NCBI GenBank assembly: GCA_002342805.1
Contig: DDQW01000002.1
Location: forward strand, 1-22,918
Length of the DNA: 22,918 bases
From: Clostridiales bacterium UBA2432
GTDB lineage: Bacteria > Bacillota > Clostridia > Lachnospirales > Vallitaleaceae
Reading direction: 5' to 3'
Under the pieces are notes generated by a model, which ran no database searches, was not told the DNA's origin, and was given only the letters and a program-made list of their open reading frames with translations. Position numbers and translations under genes: made by a program. Below, piece by piece: positions 8,064-16,305 of the stretch (its first letter is position 1; each line of letters opens with the position of its first letter).

Positions 8064-9110
8064 TTATTCGTAAAGAACTGGGAAAACATCTTCGCTGTCA
8101 ATATTACTTGCATCATACCAAACAAATCCTGTATCAATGTTTTCTTCTAACGCTTCACCTCGAACAGCTTTTACCGCTGCTTCTACCGCTTTATATCCAA
8201 TACCGATTGGGTCTTGAGATATTGCTCCATTAATCGTTCCTTCACGTATTGCATCCATTTGTGCTTTTCCTGAATCATATCCGATGGCAACGATTTCACC
8301 TTCTAAACCATTTTCACGGATTGCATTAAGTACACCAATAATTGAACCTTCGTTTGCACCAAAGAAACCATCCAAATCAGGATTCGCTGTTAATATTGCT
8401 TTTGCAATTTCTGTTGACTTTAACTGGTCGCCTTCTCCATATTGAATATCTACGATTTCAATATTAGGATACTTATCTTCAATTCGGTCTTTGAACCCGT
8501 CTCGACGATCAACGCCTGTTTTTGATGTTTGGTCATGAACAACCATACCTACTTTACCTTCTTCACCAATAAGTTCTGCCATTTTATCGGCCGCATACAT
8601 GGATGCTGCATAGTTATCTGTTGCTGCTGTTGCCGCAATCAAATCACTATCTACCCCAGAGTCAAAACCGATAACGGGAATTCCTTCTTCTGTCGCTCTT
8701 TCAATCAATGGAATCACTGCTTTTGAGTCTAATGCTGCGAGAGCAATTGCATCCGGATTTTTACTTAATGCTGCCTCAATCATTTCGATTTGTTTGTCAA
8801 CCATGGCTTCTGTCTCGGGACCTTCAAATGTAATCGTTACACCATAATCCATTGCCGCTTGTTCAGCACCTTTTTTAACGGCTTGCCAAAATTGATGTTG
8901 GAAACCTTTTGAAATGACAGGAATATATAATGGCTCATCCTCTGTTGTTGTATCCGCTTCTTCTGAATCATTTGTCGTCGTATCCGCGTCTTGTGCTGCT
9001 CCCCCTGTTGAATCGCTTGCTACACTATCTGTCGTTTCTTCTTTGCCACACCCTGCTAATAGAGCTACCATTAGCATCATAACCATAATTATACTGACTA
9101 CTTTTTTCAT
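8064..9110 (-). CDS. Sugar ABC transporter substrate-binding lipoprotein (RbsB-like)
   Basis: A 348-residue lipoprotein that captures sugar outside the membrane. It starts with a charged N-terminus, a hydrophobic stretch and the lipobox LLAGC, with the lipidated cysteine at residue 21. A Ser/Thr/Asp/Glu-rich linker of about 40 residues follows. The rest is a two-lobe periplasmic-binding-protein fold of the ribose/galactose class (PVISKGFQHQFWQAVKKGAEQAA, DAIALAALDS, GIPVIGFDSGVDSD, GFFGANEGS, GYDSGKAQMDAI, SQDPIGIG). AAAGGAGG precedes the ATG. It is third in an ATPase-permease-binding protein-isomerase-kinase order, and hairpins flank it on both sides. Substrate is inferred as L-fucose or a related deoxyhexose from the next gene, fucI. 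Confidence 0.93.
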   Translation of the reverse strand: MKKVVSIIMVMMLMVALLAGCGKEETTDSVASDSTGGAAQDADTTTNDSEEADTTTEDEPLYIPVISKGFQHQFWQAVKKGAEQAAMDYGVTITFEGPETEAMVDKQIEMIEAALSKNPDAIALAALDSKAVIPLIERATEEGIPVIGFDSGVDSDLIAATAATDNYAASMYAADKMAELIGEEGKVGMVVHDQTSKTGVDRRDGFKDRIEDKYPNIEIVDIQYGEGDQLKSTEIAKAILTANPDLDGFFGANEGSIIGVLNAIRENGLEGEIVAIGYDSGKAQMDAIREGTINGAISQDPIGIGYKAVEAAVKAVRGEALEENIDTGFVWYDASNIDSEDVFPVLYE

Positions 9111-9156
9111 ACCTTGTTTCCTCCTTTTATTTCTTATGATGAATATAGTTTATCTG

Positions 9157-9174
9157 AACAAGTTTTCACTTGTT
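9157..9174 (-). other. Small hairpin between permease and binding-protein genes
   Basis: AACAAGT-GAAA-ACTTGTT on the minus strand: 7-bp stem with a GAAA tetraloop, just after the permease stop. No T-tract follows. It probably marks the 5' border of the binding-protein segment of the message. Confidence 0.5.
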
Positions 9175-9179
9175 ACAAA

Positions 9180-10157
9180 TCATGTTGATTGCTTGTTGCG
9201 TCGATAGATATCTACAAAAACAGCAACAATAACAATCACTCCGGTTAATACCGTTTGCCATTCTTGAGGTACTGACATAATCCGTAATCCATTTAATAAA
9301 ACACTCATAATAAAGGCACCAATAACGGTTCCGGATATGGTTCCTTTTCCTCCATTTAAAGATGTTCCACCGATAACGACCGCTGCAATGGCATCAAGCT
9401 CATATCCTTGACCTAGGGCTGGCTGTGCTGAGTTTAATCTTGCTGCCATAATCACACCTGCAAGTCCGACAAAGGCTCCCGTTAAACTATGAATCACAAT
9501 AAGCCATCGGTCTGTATTAATTCCGGATAAGCGCGTTGCTTGTAGATTACTTCCAATGGCAAAATTAAAACGCCCAATAATTGTTTTTTTCAATATAATA
9601 TGGGCAAGTATTGCTGCAAGAAAGAAAATAATAACGCCTGACGGAATTCCAAAAAACGTTGCCTTTGAAATATTGGCAAAATTCGGTGTGTCGATGAAAT
9701 ATATCGGTTTAGCACCGGATACCACAAGGGATAAACCTTTGGTTACCATCATCATTCCAAGTGTTGCAATAAATGCAGGGATTTTTAATTTTGCCACGTT
9801 AAATCCATTGATAAAACCAATAAGAGCTCCGGTCAATATTCCGACAATAACACCAATAAAAATCGGTAATCCTAGAAACGTCACTGCAACACCGGTCATT
9901 ACTGATGCAAATGTCATACCGGTACCAATAGATAGATCAATTCCTCCTGTGATAATAACAAAGGTGACTCCTACAGCTAAAACTCCGTTAACCGCAGTGG
10001 CTAACAAAATACTAATGACATTTGCACTTGTCATAAATACTGGCGAAGCCAGTGTAAAAAACAAAATTAGTAATACGAGCGCTCCTAGTGCTAACAATTT
10101 TTGAGCTGCTCCTGATTTAAATAAATTCTTTTTTTGAGTGAAACTTATATCCGCCAT
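9180..10157 (-). CDS. Sugar ABC transporter permease (RbsC-like)
   Basis: A 325-residue integral membrane protein of the ribose/xylose/arabinose/galactoside permease family. Around eight to ten hydrophobic segments can be traced, starting at residues about 18-50 (LLALGALVLLILFFTLASPVF). The family EAA-like signature region reads LDAIAAVVIGGTSLNGGKGT near residue 250. It pairs with the fused ATPase encoded just upstream and takes sugar from the lipoprotein encoded next. I prefer ATG 10157, because GGAGG lies 5 bases before it; the in-frame ATG at 10169 overlaps the end of that ribosome site region and sits one base after the ATPase stop. The difference is four residues. Confidence 0.92.
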   Translation of the reverse strand: MADISFTQKKNLFKSGAAQKLLALGALVLLILFFTLASPVFMTSANVISILLATAVNGVLAVGVTFVIITGGIDLSIGTGMTFASVMTGVAVTFLGLPIFIGVIVGILTGALIGFINGFNVAKLKIPAFIATLGMMMVTKGLSLVVSGAKPIYFIDTPNFANISKATFFGIPSGVIIFFLAAILAHIILKKTIIGRFNFAIGSNLQATRLSGINTDRWLIVIHSLTGAFVGLAGVIMAARLNSAQPALGQGYELDAIAAVVIGGTSLNGGKGTISGTVIGAFIMSVLLNGLRIMSVPQEWQTVLTGVIVIVAVFVDIYRRNKQST

Positions 10158-10170
10158 TTTTTCCTCCATT

Positions 10171-11673
10171 CTATGCCGTCCGATCTGTTGCGCATGTCAT
10201 AATACGTTCTTGCGTTGCTTCATTACGCGAAAGCTCTCCGGTAATTTTCCCTTCGCACATCACTATAATTCGATGGCTCATACGAAGTACTTCCGGGAGT
10301 TCTGATGAAATCATAATAATTGACTTGCCTTGATCGGCCAATTCATTTAACAATCTATAAATCTCACTTTTTGCTCCAACATCAATCCCTCGTGTCGGTT
10401 CATCAAAAATCAAAATATCACAGTTTCTTGTCAACCATTTTCCGATAACCACTTTTTGCTGATTTCCACCGGAGAGATTTTGCACTAATTGTTTACCACT
10501 TGGTGTCTTAATATCTAATGCACTGATATATTTTGTTGCGTTCACCGTTTCCTCATCTTCTTTTAAAAAACCAAAGCGATTACTAAAGCTTGGCATAGTC
10601 GCCATAGCAATATTCGTATTGACGTCTAACCCTAAAACAAGTCCGTAGCGCTTTCGATCTTCAGATAAGTATCCTATACCATTGGCAACAGCATCTCTTG
10701 GTGATTGAATATTGACTTTCTTTCCTTTGATAAAAATCTCACCACTATCTCTAGAATCTGCTCCAAAAAGACATCTGGCAACTTCCGTACGACCGGCTCC
10801 CATTAAACCTGCGAAGCCTAAAATTTCACCTTTTTTTAATTGGAATCCTACATTTTTAACTTTTTTTCCTCTCGTAAGATTCTTTACTTCCAGAACAACT
10901 TCTTGATTTTGTTCTCGATTTAAATCATGGACCTCTTCATAAATTTCACGTCCAACCATCATTGTAATAATTTCATTAATTGTCACTTCATTCATGTTTC
11001 GCATACCAACATACTCACCGTCACGCATAACCGTTACACGGTCACAGATTTTTTTCAACTCTTCCATACGATGCGAAATATAGACAATACCTACACCTTT
11101 ATCTTTTAATTCTTGAATAATTCGGAAGAGTTCATCGATTTCTGATTCTGTCAGTGCTGCTGTCGGTTCATCCATAATAAGAACTTCTGAATGATAGGAT
11201 AGCGCTTTTGCTATTTCAATCATTTGCTGTTGTGCTACTGTGAGTTGCTCAACTTTAACATTGGGATCAATTTTAACATTCATACTGTTTAATAATTCTT
11301 TTGCCATTTTATTTTGTAATGCACTATCACAAAACAATCCTTTAAACCGCATCGGTTCACGTCCAATGAAAATGTTTTCTGCCACTGTTAGGTCTGGCAT
11401 TAAATTTAACTCCTGATGTATAATACTGATTCCTAATTCTTGTGCAGCTTTTGGGGAATTTATGTCAACGTCTTTTCCCTTATAATATATCGTTCCGCTA
11501 TTCTTATCATGAACACCGGTCAGTACTTTCATGAGCGTTGATTTGCCTGCCCCGTTTTCTCCTATAAGGGCATGCACTTCACCTTTATCAAGTTCAAATG
11601 AACACTTTTTCAAGGCATGTACTCCCGGAAATCGTTTATCGATATCCACCATTTTTACTACGTTTTCGCCCAT
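10171..11673 (-). CDS. Sugar ABC transporter ATPase with two ATP-binding domains (RbsA/MglA-like)
   Basis: A 500-residue cytoplasmic ATPase that powers uptake. Domain 1 has Walker A GENGAGKST (residues 38-46), the modified signature LTVAQQQMIEIAKAL and Walker B VLIMDEPTAAL. Domain 2 has a degenerate Walker A (GLMGAGRTE), a canonical signature LSGGNQQKVVIGKWL and Walker B ILIFDEPTRGID. One degenerate site is normal in this family. ATG 11673 is chosen because GGAGGTG lies 6 bases upstream. An in-frame extension to 11748 runs through the promoter and is not real. First gene of the uptake and entry operon, with its own promoter between two direct repeats and the start codon. Confidence 0.94.
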   Translation of the reverse strand: MGENVVKMVDIDKRFPGVHALKKCSFELDKGEVHALIGENGAGKSTLMKVLTGVHDKNSGTIYYKGKDVDINSPKAAQELGISIIHQELNLMPDLTVAENIFIGREPMRFKGLFCDSALQNKMAKELLNSMNVKIDPNVKVEQLTVAQQQMIEIAKALSYHSEVLIMDEPTAALTESEIDELFRIIQELKDKGVGIVYISHRMEELKKICDRVTVMRDGEYVGMRNMNEVTINEIITMMVGREIYEEVHDLNREQNQEVVLEVKNLTRGKKVKNVGFQLKKGEILGFAGLMGAGRTEVARCLFGADSRDSGEIFIKGKKVNIQSPRDAVANGIGYLSEDRKRYGLVLGLDVNTNIAMATMPSFSNRFGFLKEDEETVNATKYISALDIKTPSGKQLVQNLSGGNQQKVVIGKWLTRNCDILIFDEPTRGIDVGAKSEIYRLLNELADQGKSIIMISSELPEVLRMSHRIIVMCEGKITGELSRNEATQERIMTCATDRTA

Positions 11674-11703
11674 TTTTTTCACCTCCGTTAACTTTCTAAA
11701 TGT

Positions 11704-11732
11704 ATTATAACGAATGGGCATCCTGAAAAAGT
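11704..11732 (-). promoter_or_regulatory. Promoter of the ABC transporter-fucI-kinase operon
   Basis: Minus-strand TATAAT at 11709-11704. At 17 bases upstream the -35 is ACTTTT (11732-11727), a poor match to TTGACA, and it overlaps the proximal 12-bp repeat. A good -10 with a poor -35 next to repeats is the pattern of an activator-dependent promoter. The leader before the AGGTG site is short, roughly 15-25 bases. Confidence 0.6.
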
Positions 11733-11758
11733 TAAAATTCTGACACAAAAAGTTAAAA
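11726..11758 (-). promoter_or_regulatory. Two 12-bp direct repeats 21 bp apart, candidate YesN-type activator site
   Basis: AAAAAGTTAAAA at 11726-11737 and again at 11747-11758 (plus-strand reading), 21 bases start to start, two helical turns. AraC-type regulators bind such direct repeats with this spacing next to the -35. The response regulator encoded at 14590-16194 is the obvious candidate. The distal copy also forms part of the T-tract of the terminator at 11754-11781. Confidence 0.55.
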
Positions 11759-11781
11759 AAAGAACTGATTTCTCAGTTCTT
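11754..11781 (-). terminator. Rho-independent terminator of the sensor operon
   Basis: Minus-strand AAGAACTGA-GAAA-TCAGTTCTT, a perfect 9-bp stem with a GAAA loop followed by TTTTTT. It closes the response regulator-kinase-binding protein operon and separates it from the transporter operon. Confidence 0.88.
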
Positions 11782-11823
11782 CTTTGGATGGTATGATTAA
11801 ATGACTTTATAGTACTCTGTTCC

Positions 11824-12813
11824 TTAGCGATCTGCAAAGGGAACAATGAGTTTTTGATTTTCCGGTAAAAACATATTGTCTTTATTTATAAGCACTGAAC
11901 TGACATCGACCTGTCTTGGTTCCTTTGTTTCTTGAACTTCTAGCGCTTCTTTCACCGCAAGATATCCCATATTAAACGGACGCTGGGCCATTGTCGCTTT
12001 AATTACATCTGTCTCTATAAAATAAGCAATTCGAGTATTTATGTCAAATCCGGCAACATAAATCTCATTTTGAACATTTAAATCATTCACGGCTTCAGCT
12101 ATGCCTTGAAGGGCGACTTCATTGGTTCCATACAAGGCCACAATATCCGGATATGTGTTAATGATGTGCACTGCATACTCATACGCTGTTTCCATATCGT
12201 TATCAATATAATAGACTTCCTCTTCAACCGTTAACTGTTGGAAAGGTTTGAGCCCTTTTTTAAATCCCTCTTCCCGTTCATATGCTGAAAAAGATTCTTT
12301 TACATGGGATAAAATCACAACGCGGCCGGGACCGTCCATTGATGTACCTAGTTCATGAGCTAGTCGTTGAGACGCCAATAAATTGTTGGTCGCAATATAA
12401 CTGTGGTCTGTTTCAAACAATGCATCAGAGTCATATGTTACTACCGTAATGCCTTGATCAACCGCTCGCTGACATACATCACCGATACGTTCATAATCTG
12501 TTGCGGCTATAGCAATTGCTGTTGGCCGTTTTTTTATTGCCTCTTCAATAATATATATCTGACGTTCTACTTCCGTTTCACTCGTCGGACCGTCAATGAT
12601 CACCTGAACTCCAAGTTCTGTGGCGGCAACCTTGGCCCCTTCTGCAACACTAATCCAAAAATCTATATCTTCAGATGTTTTAGTAATCAGATAAATTGTC
12701 TGTTGTTTTGCGCCTTGATAATCTAAGCGTTTCATTGCCCCAATACTAATACCTACAAGTAATACAAGAACAAGAATTAGAAAATAAGGCATCTTATTGT
12801 GATATTTTTTCAT
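11824..12813 (-). CDS. Membrane-tethered sugar-binding protein, probable sensor partner of the kinase
   Basis: A 329-residue protein with a periplasmic-binding-protein fold like the ribose/xylose type (IYLITKTSEDIDFWISVAEG, IAIAATDYERI, GITVVTYDSD, ALYGTNEVALQGIAEA, VAGFDINTRIAYFI, AQRPFNMG). Unlike the transport lipoprotein at 8064, it has no lipobox cysteine; residues 9-26 form an uncleaved-looking signal anchor. The gene overlaps the kinase gene by 20 bases and is followed by a terminator, so it belongs to the sensor unit, not to the transporter. This resembles the XylFII-LytS-YesN three-component system of clostridia, in which a non-transport binding protein presents sugar to the kinase. 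ATG 12813 has GGAGG at 8 bases; GTG 12822 overlaps that site. Confidence 0.88.
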   Translation of the reverse strand: MKKYHNKMPYFLILVLVLLVGISIGAMKRLDYQGAKQQTIYLITKTSEDIDFWISVAEGAKVAATELGVQVIIDGPTSETEVERQIYIIEEAIKKRPTAIAIAATDYERIGDVCQRAVDQGITVVTYDSDALFETDHSYIATNNLLASQRLAHELGTSMDGPGRVVILSHVKESFSAYEREEGFKKGLKPFQQLTVEEEVYYIDNDMETAYEYAVHIINTYPDIVALYGTNEVALQGIAEAVNDLNVQNEIYVAGFDINTRIAYFIETDVIKATMAQRPFNMGYLAVKEALEVQETKEPRQVDVSSVLINKDNMFLPENQKLIVPFADR

Positions 12814-14587
12814 CGTAGCCACCTCCAGTCAAATACGGCAGTCGAATGGTTACACGCGTTCCTTCAAACATTTCGCTTTGAATATGGAGGCCATATCGCT
12901 CACCATAGTATAGTTTTATACGTTGGTCTACATTATATACTCCGACACCGCCACTTTTATTCTTTGTTAAAATCTGACCGGAGAGCAGCTGGTTCACTGT
13001 TGATTCATCCATGCCCACGCCATCATCGATGACATCAATGCATAAATGGTCTTCATCTTCCAGCGTCTCTTGATATACGTTAATTTGAATCGTCCCTTTT
13101 CCCGGCATTTTTTTCAAACCGTGGTAAATCGCATTTTCAACAATGGGTTGAATGATAATTTTGAGAATTCGTAGCGAAAGAAGTTTCTCCTGCCCTTCAA
13201 TTATATAATCTAACTTATCTCCATAACGCATCTTCTGAATGGTCAGATAACTTTCCACATGTTCAAGCTCTTGTCTGAGTGTAATAAACTCCTCACCTTT
13301 ATTGATACTAATACGGAATAGCTTAGAAAGAGCTGACGTCATTTTCACGACTTCCGCTGACTTACCTGCTTCTCCCATCCAAACAATGGAATCTAATGTA
13401 TTATACAAAAAATGGGGATTAATCTGAGCCTGAAGGGCATCTAAGTCTGATTTTCTTTTCATCCGTTCCACATCTTTATTTGTGTCTATTAAAGTTTTTA
13501 TTCGACGTGTCATGGTATTAAATGTATTGGTAAGTATGCCTAACTCATTCTGGCTCTCAACTTCAACCTGAACATTTAAATCACCGGATTGGAATTCGGA
13601 CATACCATGAAGAAGTGATTTTACCGGTCGCAAAATATTCCCTGCAATCATAGCTGCAAGAACAAGGGAAATAATTAAGGTAACAAGGATGATAATAATG
13701 AAAAATTCTCTTAAGGCTTCGCTGTAACTATTTAAATCCTGGTTATATATTTTTCCTATGACTTTCCAACTTGAATACTCTGAATCGGTAATTACAAAGT
13801 TAATGGCCTTTTCATCATCAAAAGTCTCTATCATTGTTTCTTCACTCGATAAAAGCGCTTGAATGGGTTCTGTTTTTATACCGCTGTATATCAGTTCTAG
13901 CTTAGGATGATAAATCAAATTACCACTGGAATCGATGATAAACAAATAGCCTTGATCACCGATGACAATCCGGCTCACCATATCTTCAATCAAACTAAAA
14001 TTAAGGTCAATTAGTATGACCCCTAAGAGCTGATCTCCATCATACACCGCTTTTGAACATGTAACCACCCAAGGATATTCTCCGAGTGCTATGTTTTGTA
14101 TATGCGACTCTGAAATAATGAATCCCCTGGTCTCAACGGCTTTTTGATAATAAGCTTGTTCTAAGGGGTTTGCAGTCTCTTTTATAACAGCCGACGCATC
14201 ATTAGATAATATTTCTCCCGTCGTAGTAATAAGATATATGTTAAGAATATCTTCACGGGTATCTAGCAATGCATTCAAATAGTTTCGGGTATGTTCCGCC
14301 TCTATGTCTTGCGATGCACGAAAATACGCCATTATATTATCTGAAACTCGGAGTCCTTCTATTGTCGTTTCTACTGTTCTTAAATAATAATCCATATCAT
14401 AATTGACCTGATTAATCATCTTAAGCGTTGATTCTGAAGCATTTTCACGAATGACACGGTTTGTTACAATATAGGATAATATGCCTATACTGGCAATAAC
14501 CGTCACAATCAAAATACCTATGCCCACCGCTAAGGTCATCTGAATACTATTCATAAAACGTACTTGTTTATGATTATCTGAACGCAT
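12794..14587 (-). CDS. YesM/LytS-type sensor histidine kinase
   Basis: A 597-residue membrane kinase. TM1 spans residues about 17-40, an extracellular Cache-like sensor domain about 41-290, TM2 about 294-316, HAMP about 317-370, then the His_kinase domain with the phosphoacceptor His392 in ALQAQINPHFLYNTLDS, and a HATPase domain (N box IVENAIYHGL, G1 DDGVGM, G2 GGVGVYNV). It should autophosphorylate and pass the phosphate to the response regulator encoded 2 bases upstream. Its ribosome site AAGGA lies inside the end of the regulator gene, which suggests translational coupling. The following gene, a tethered binding protein, overlaps its 3' end. The signal is inferred to be a sugar, probably fucose. 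Confidence 0.94.
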   Translation of the reverse strand: MRSDNHKQVRFMNSIQMTLAVGIGILIVTVIASIGILSYIVTNRVIRENASESTLKMINQVNYDMDYYLRTVETTIEGLRVSDNIMAYFRASQDIEAEHTRNYLNALLDTREDILNIYLITTTGEILSNDASAVIKETANPLEQAYYQKAVETRGFIISESHIQNIALGEYPWVVTCSKAVYDGDQLLGVILIDLNFSLIEDMVSRIVIGDQGYLFIIDSSGNLIYHPKLELIYSGIKTEPIQALLSSEETMIETFDDEKAINFVITDSEYSSWKVIGKIYNQDLNSYSEALREFFIIIILVTLIISLVLAAMIAGNILRPVKSLLHGMSEFQSGDLNVQVEVESQNELGILTNTFNTMTRRIKTLIDTNKDVERMKRKSDLDALQAQINPHFLYNTLDSIVWMGEAGKSAEVVKMTSALSKLFRISINKGEEFITLRQELEHVESYLTIQKMRYGDKLDYIIEGQEKLLSLRILKIIIQPIVENAIYHGLKKMPGKGTIQINVYQETLEDEDHLCIDVIDDGVGMDESTVNQLLSGQILTKNKSGGVGVYNVDQRIKLYYGERYGLHIQSEMFEGTRVTIRLPYLTGGGYDEKISQ

Positions 14588-14589
14588 CC

Positions 14590-16194
14590 TTATTCCTTTC
14601 TATATTGGGACGGTGTCATTCCAACATTTTTGCGAAAATTATAACTAAAATAGTGCGGATCATCATAACCCACGGCGACTGAGATTTCAAAGACTTTCAT
14701 GGTTGAACTCTTTAAGAGTTCTTTTGCTTTTTTCATGCGAAACTCTGTTAAATATTCGAGAAAGGTTTGATTATTATGCCGTTTAAATATACGCGCAAAA
14801 TAGCTGCTACTTACATGTAATTCTTCACATATTCCACCAAGGTCAAGGGTCGATTCATCATAATGGTTTTCAATATATTTAATGGCTTGCAAGACTAATG
14901 TTGCTTTATCATCTTCTCTGTTTTGTGCGAGCTGTTTTAAAAGCTCTTCACATTTTTTAATGATTTTCTCTTGCATTAAATTTAAATCGTCCATTTTTAA
15001 TAATTCTTCAATGAGATGAAAATCCAATGCAATTGTCTCTTTTTTATCTACGATTAGCTGATTGAAAGTCCCAAAGATATGTGTGATTAAGGTTAAGACA
15101 AGGCTTTTAAATTCTTCGAGTTGAACTTTGTTAAATTTCAAGGTGTCAAAATACAAATGAATATACTTACTTAGATTATTCTTGTTGTTAACCCGAATGG
15201 CAACTTCAATTTGTTCTAAAAACTCGTTGGATTGGCGATGACCTTTTGTCGAACTTCTTTCTACATCTGTTTTTACAATAATCTGGTTTGCTCCCTCAAT
15301 AACCTTGTATTCGAGGGCAGTCAATGCATCTTGAAAGGTATACTGAAAATCCGAGAGTTCCGTATAACATTCACCCATCCCTGCAACAACATCCATATGA
15401 TAAATATGGCGAATACTTATCAACATTTCTCCTAGAATATCATAGGCTTTTTCATAGGCTTTTGATTTTTCATCAAAAACAAAGCAGACAATGATTTTTC
15501 CGTGATCCCCCATTAATAAATAGTGCTTGGGATAATCCGCAATCACTTCCTTACAAATATTAAAGAGGGCAAAATGTAATAGTGAATAGTCTTCACCCCA
15601 TATCGTTTCCCCGACTTCTTTTTTATTCATAATCTCAAGAATACCAACGATATAGGCTGAACCTACCGGATTAAAGCCAAGGTCTTGACAGGCTTCTTCC
15701 ACTCGGTTACGGGGAATAAATCCCAACAAAATATCATAGAGTAATTTATCTTGGAGATATTCACGTCGCTTTTCATATTCTAATTTTAAACGACTCATAT
15801 TATTTTTTTCTGCCAACTCTTGGCGAATATTTTCATGGATTTCTTGTAAAACCGTCGTTAGTTCATCTTTTGTGATCGGTTTAAGCAGATATTTATTGGC
15901 ATTCAAGCTTATGGCTTCTTTGGCATATTCAAATTCATTGTATCCGGTTAAAAAGACAACCTTGCAATATGTGTCTTTTTTTCGGACACGCCGAACAAGC
16001 TCAAGACCATCAATAAACGGCATATATATATCCGTAATCATTAAATCAATCTCATGATCTTCGAGATAGTTTAATGCATCTTGACCATCTTCGGCTGCAT
16101 AGACGACTTGAAAGCCTAAGGCTTCCCAATCAATAATTGCGATAATCGCATCGCGAACCGGTAATTCATCTTCAACAATCAAAACTTTATACAT
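14590..16194 (-). CDS. YesN-type response regulator with AraC DNA-binding domain
   Basis: A 534-residue cytoplasmic regulator. Residues 1-120 are a receiver domain (VLIVEDE acidic pocket, phosphoacceptor Asp55 in MITDIYMP, Lys near 105 in LLKPIT). A long central region follows, and the last 100 residues form two AraC-type helix-turn-helix motifs (LDLGGICEELHVSSSYFARIF, then VFEISVAVGYDDPHYFSYNF and GMTPSQYR). ATG 16194 follows GGGGGT, 11 bases away, a weak ribosome site; an in-frame TTG at 16212 is an alternative. It is first in the sensor operon and probably activates the transporter operon through the 21-bp-spaced repeats at 11726-11758. It may also control the microcompartment operon, whose promoter lies outside the window. 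Confidence 0.93.
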   Translation of the reverse strand: MYKVLIVEDELPVRDAIIAIIDWEALGFQVVYAAEDGQDALNYLEDHEIDLMITDIYMPFIDGLELVRRVRKKDTYCKVVFLTGYNEFEYAKEAISLNANKYLLKPITKDELTTVLQEIHENIRQELAEKNNMSRLKLEYEKRREYLQDKLLYDILLGFIPRNRVEEACQDLGFNPVGSAYIVGILEIMNKKEVGETIWGEDYSLLHFALFNICKEVIADYPKHYLLMGDHGKIIVCFVFDEKSKAYEKAYDILGEMLISIRHIYHMDVVAGMGECYTELSDFQYTFQDALTALEYKVIEGANQIIVKTDVERSSTKGHRQSNEFLEQIEVAIRVNNKNNLSKYIHLYFDTLKFNKVQLEEFKSLVLTLITHIFGTFNQLIVDKKETIALDFHLIEELLKMDDLNLMQEKIIKKCEELLKQLAQNREDDKATLVLQAIKYIENHYDESTLDLGGICEELHVSSSYFARIFKRHNNQTFLEYLTEFRMKKAKELLKSSTMKVFEISVAVGYDDPHYFSYNFRKNVGMTPSQYRKE

Positions 16195-16227
16195 GACAGC
16201 GTTTACCCCCAATAGATTTATATTCTC

Positions 16228-16255
16228 ATTGTACCAAAAAAGAAGAATACCGCAA
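16228..16255 (-). promoter_or_regulatory. Possible promoter of the sensor operon
   Basis: Minus-strand TTGCGG (16255-16250), 16-base spacer, TACAAT (16233-16228), about 34 bases before ATG 16194. The -35 lies within the loop-side arm of the preceding terminator hairpin, so the two signals overlap. Both hexamers are imperfect. Confidence 0.4.
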
Positions 16256-16266
16256 CACGATATTCT
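16236..16266 (-). terminator. Rho-independent terminator of the microcompartment operon
   Basis: Minus-strand AGAATATCG-TGTTG-CGGTATTCT (9-bp stem with one G-U) followed by TCTTTTTT, 40 bases after the PduT-like gene stop. Confidence 0.75.
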
Positions 16267-16272
16267 CCTTTT

Positions 16273-16300
16273 TAATGGATATTTATAGACCTATCCATTA
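16273..16300. repeat. 9-bp inverted repeat after the PduT-like gene
   Basis: TAATGGATA and TATCCATTA with a 10-base loop, 5 bases past the PduT-like stop and just before the terminator. It may be a second 3'-end stem, or an operator for the following operon; no evidence decides this. Confidence 0.45.
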
Positions 16301-16305
16301 TATCC

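Noticed and set aside
9556..10104. 182-residue open frame on the plus strand
   Set aside because: It lies wholly antisense to the ABC permease gene, has no ribosome site or recognisable motif, and has the low-complexity composition expected of a shadow frame.
11674..11748. 25-residue N-terminal extension of the ABC ATPase
   Set aside because: It would translate through the -10 and -35 region, and ATG 11673 has a good GGAGGTG site and begins where the family normally begins.
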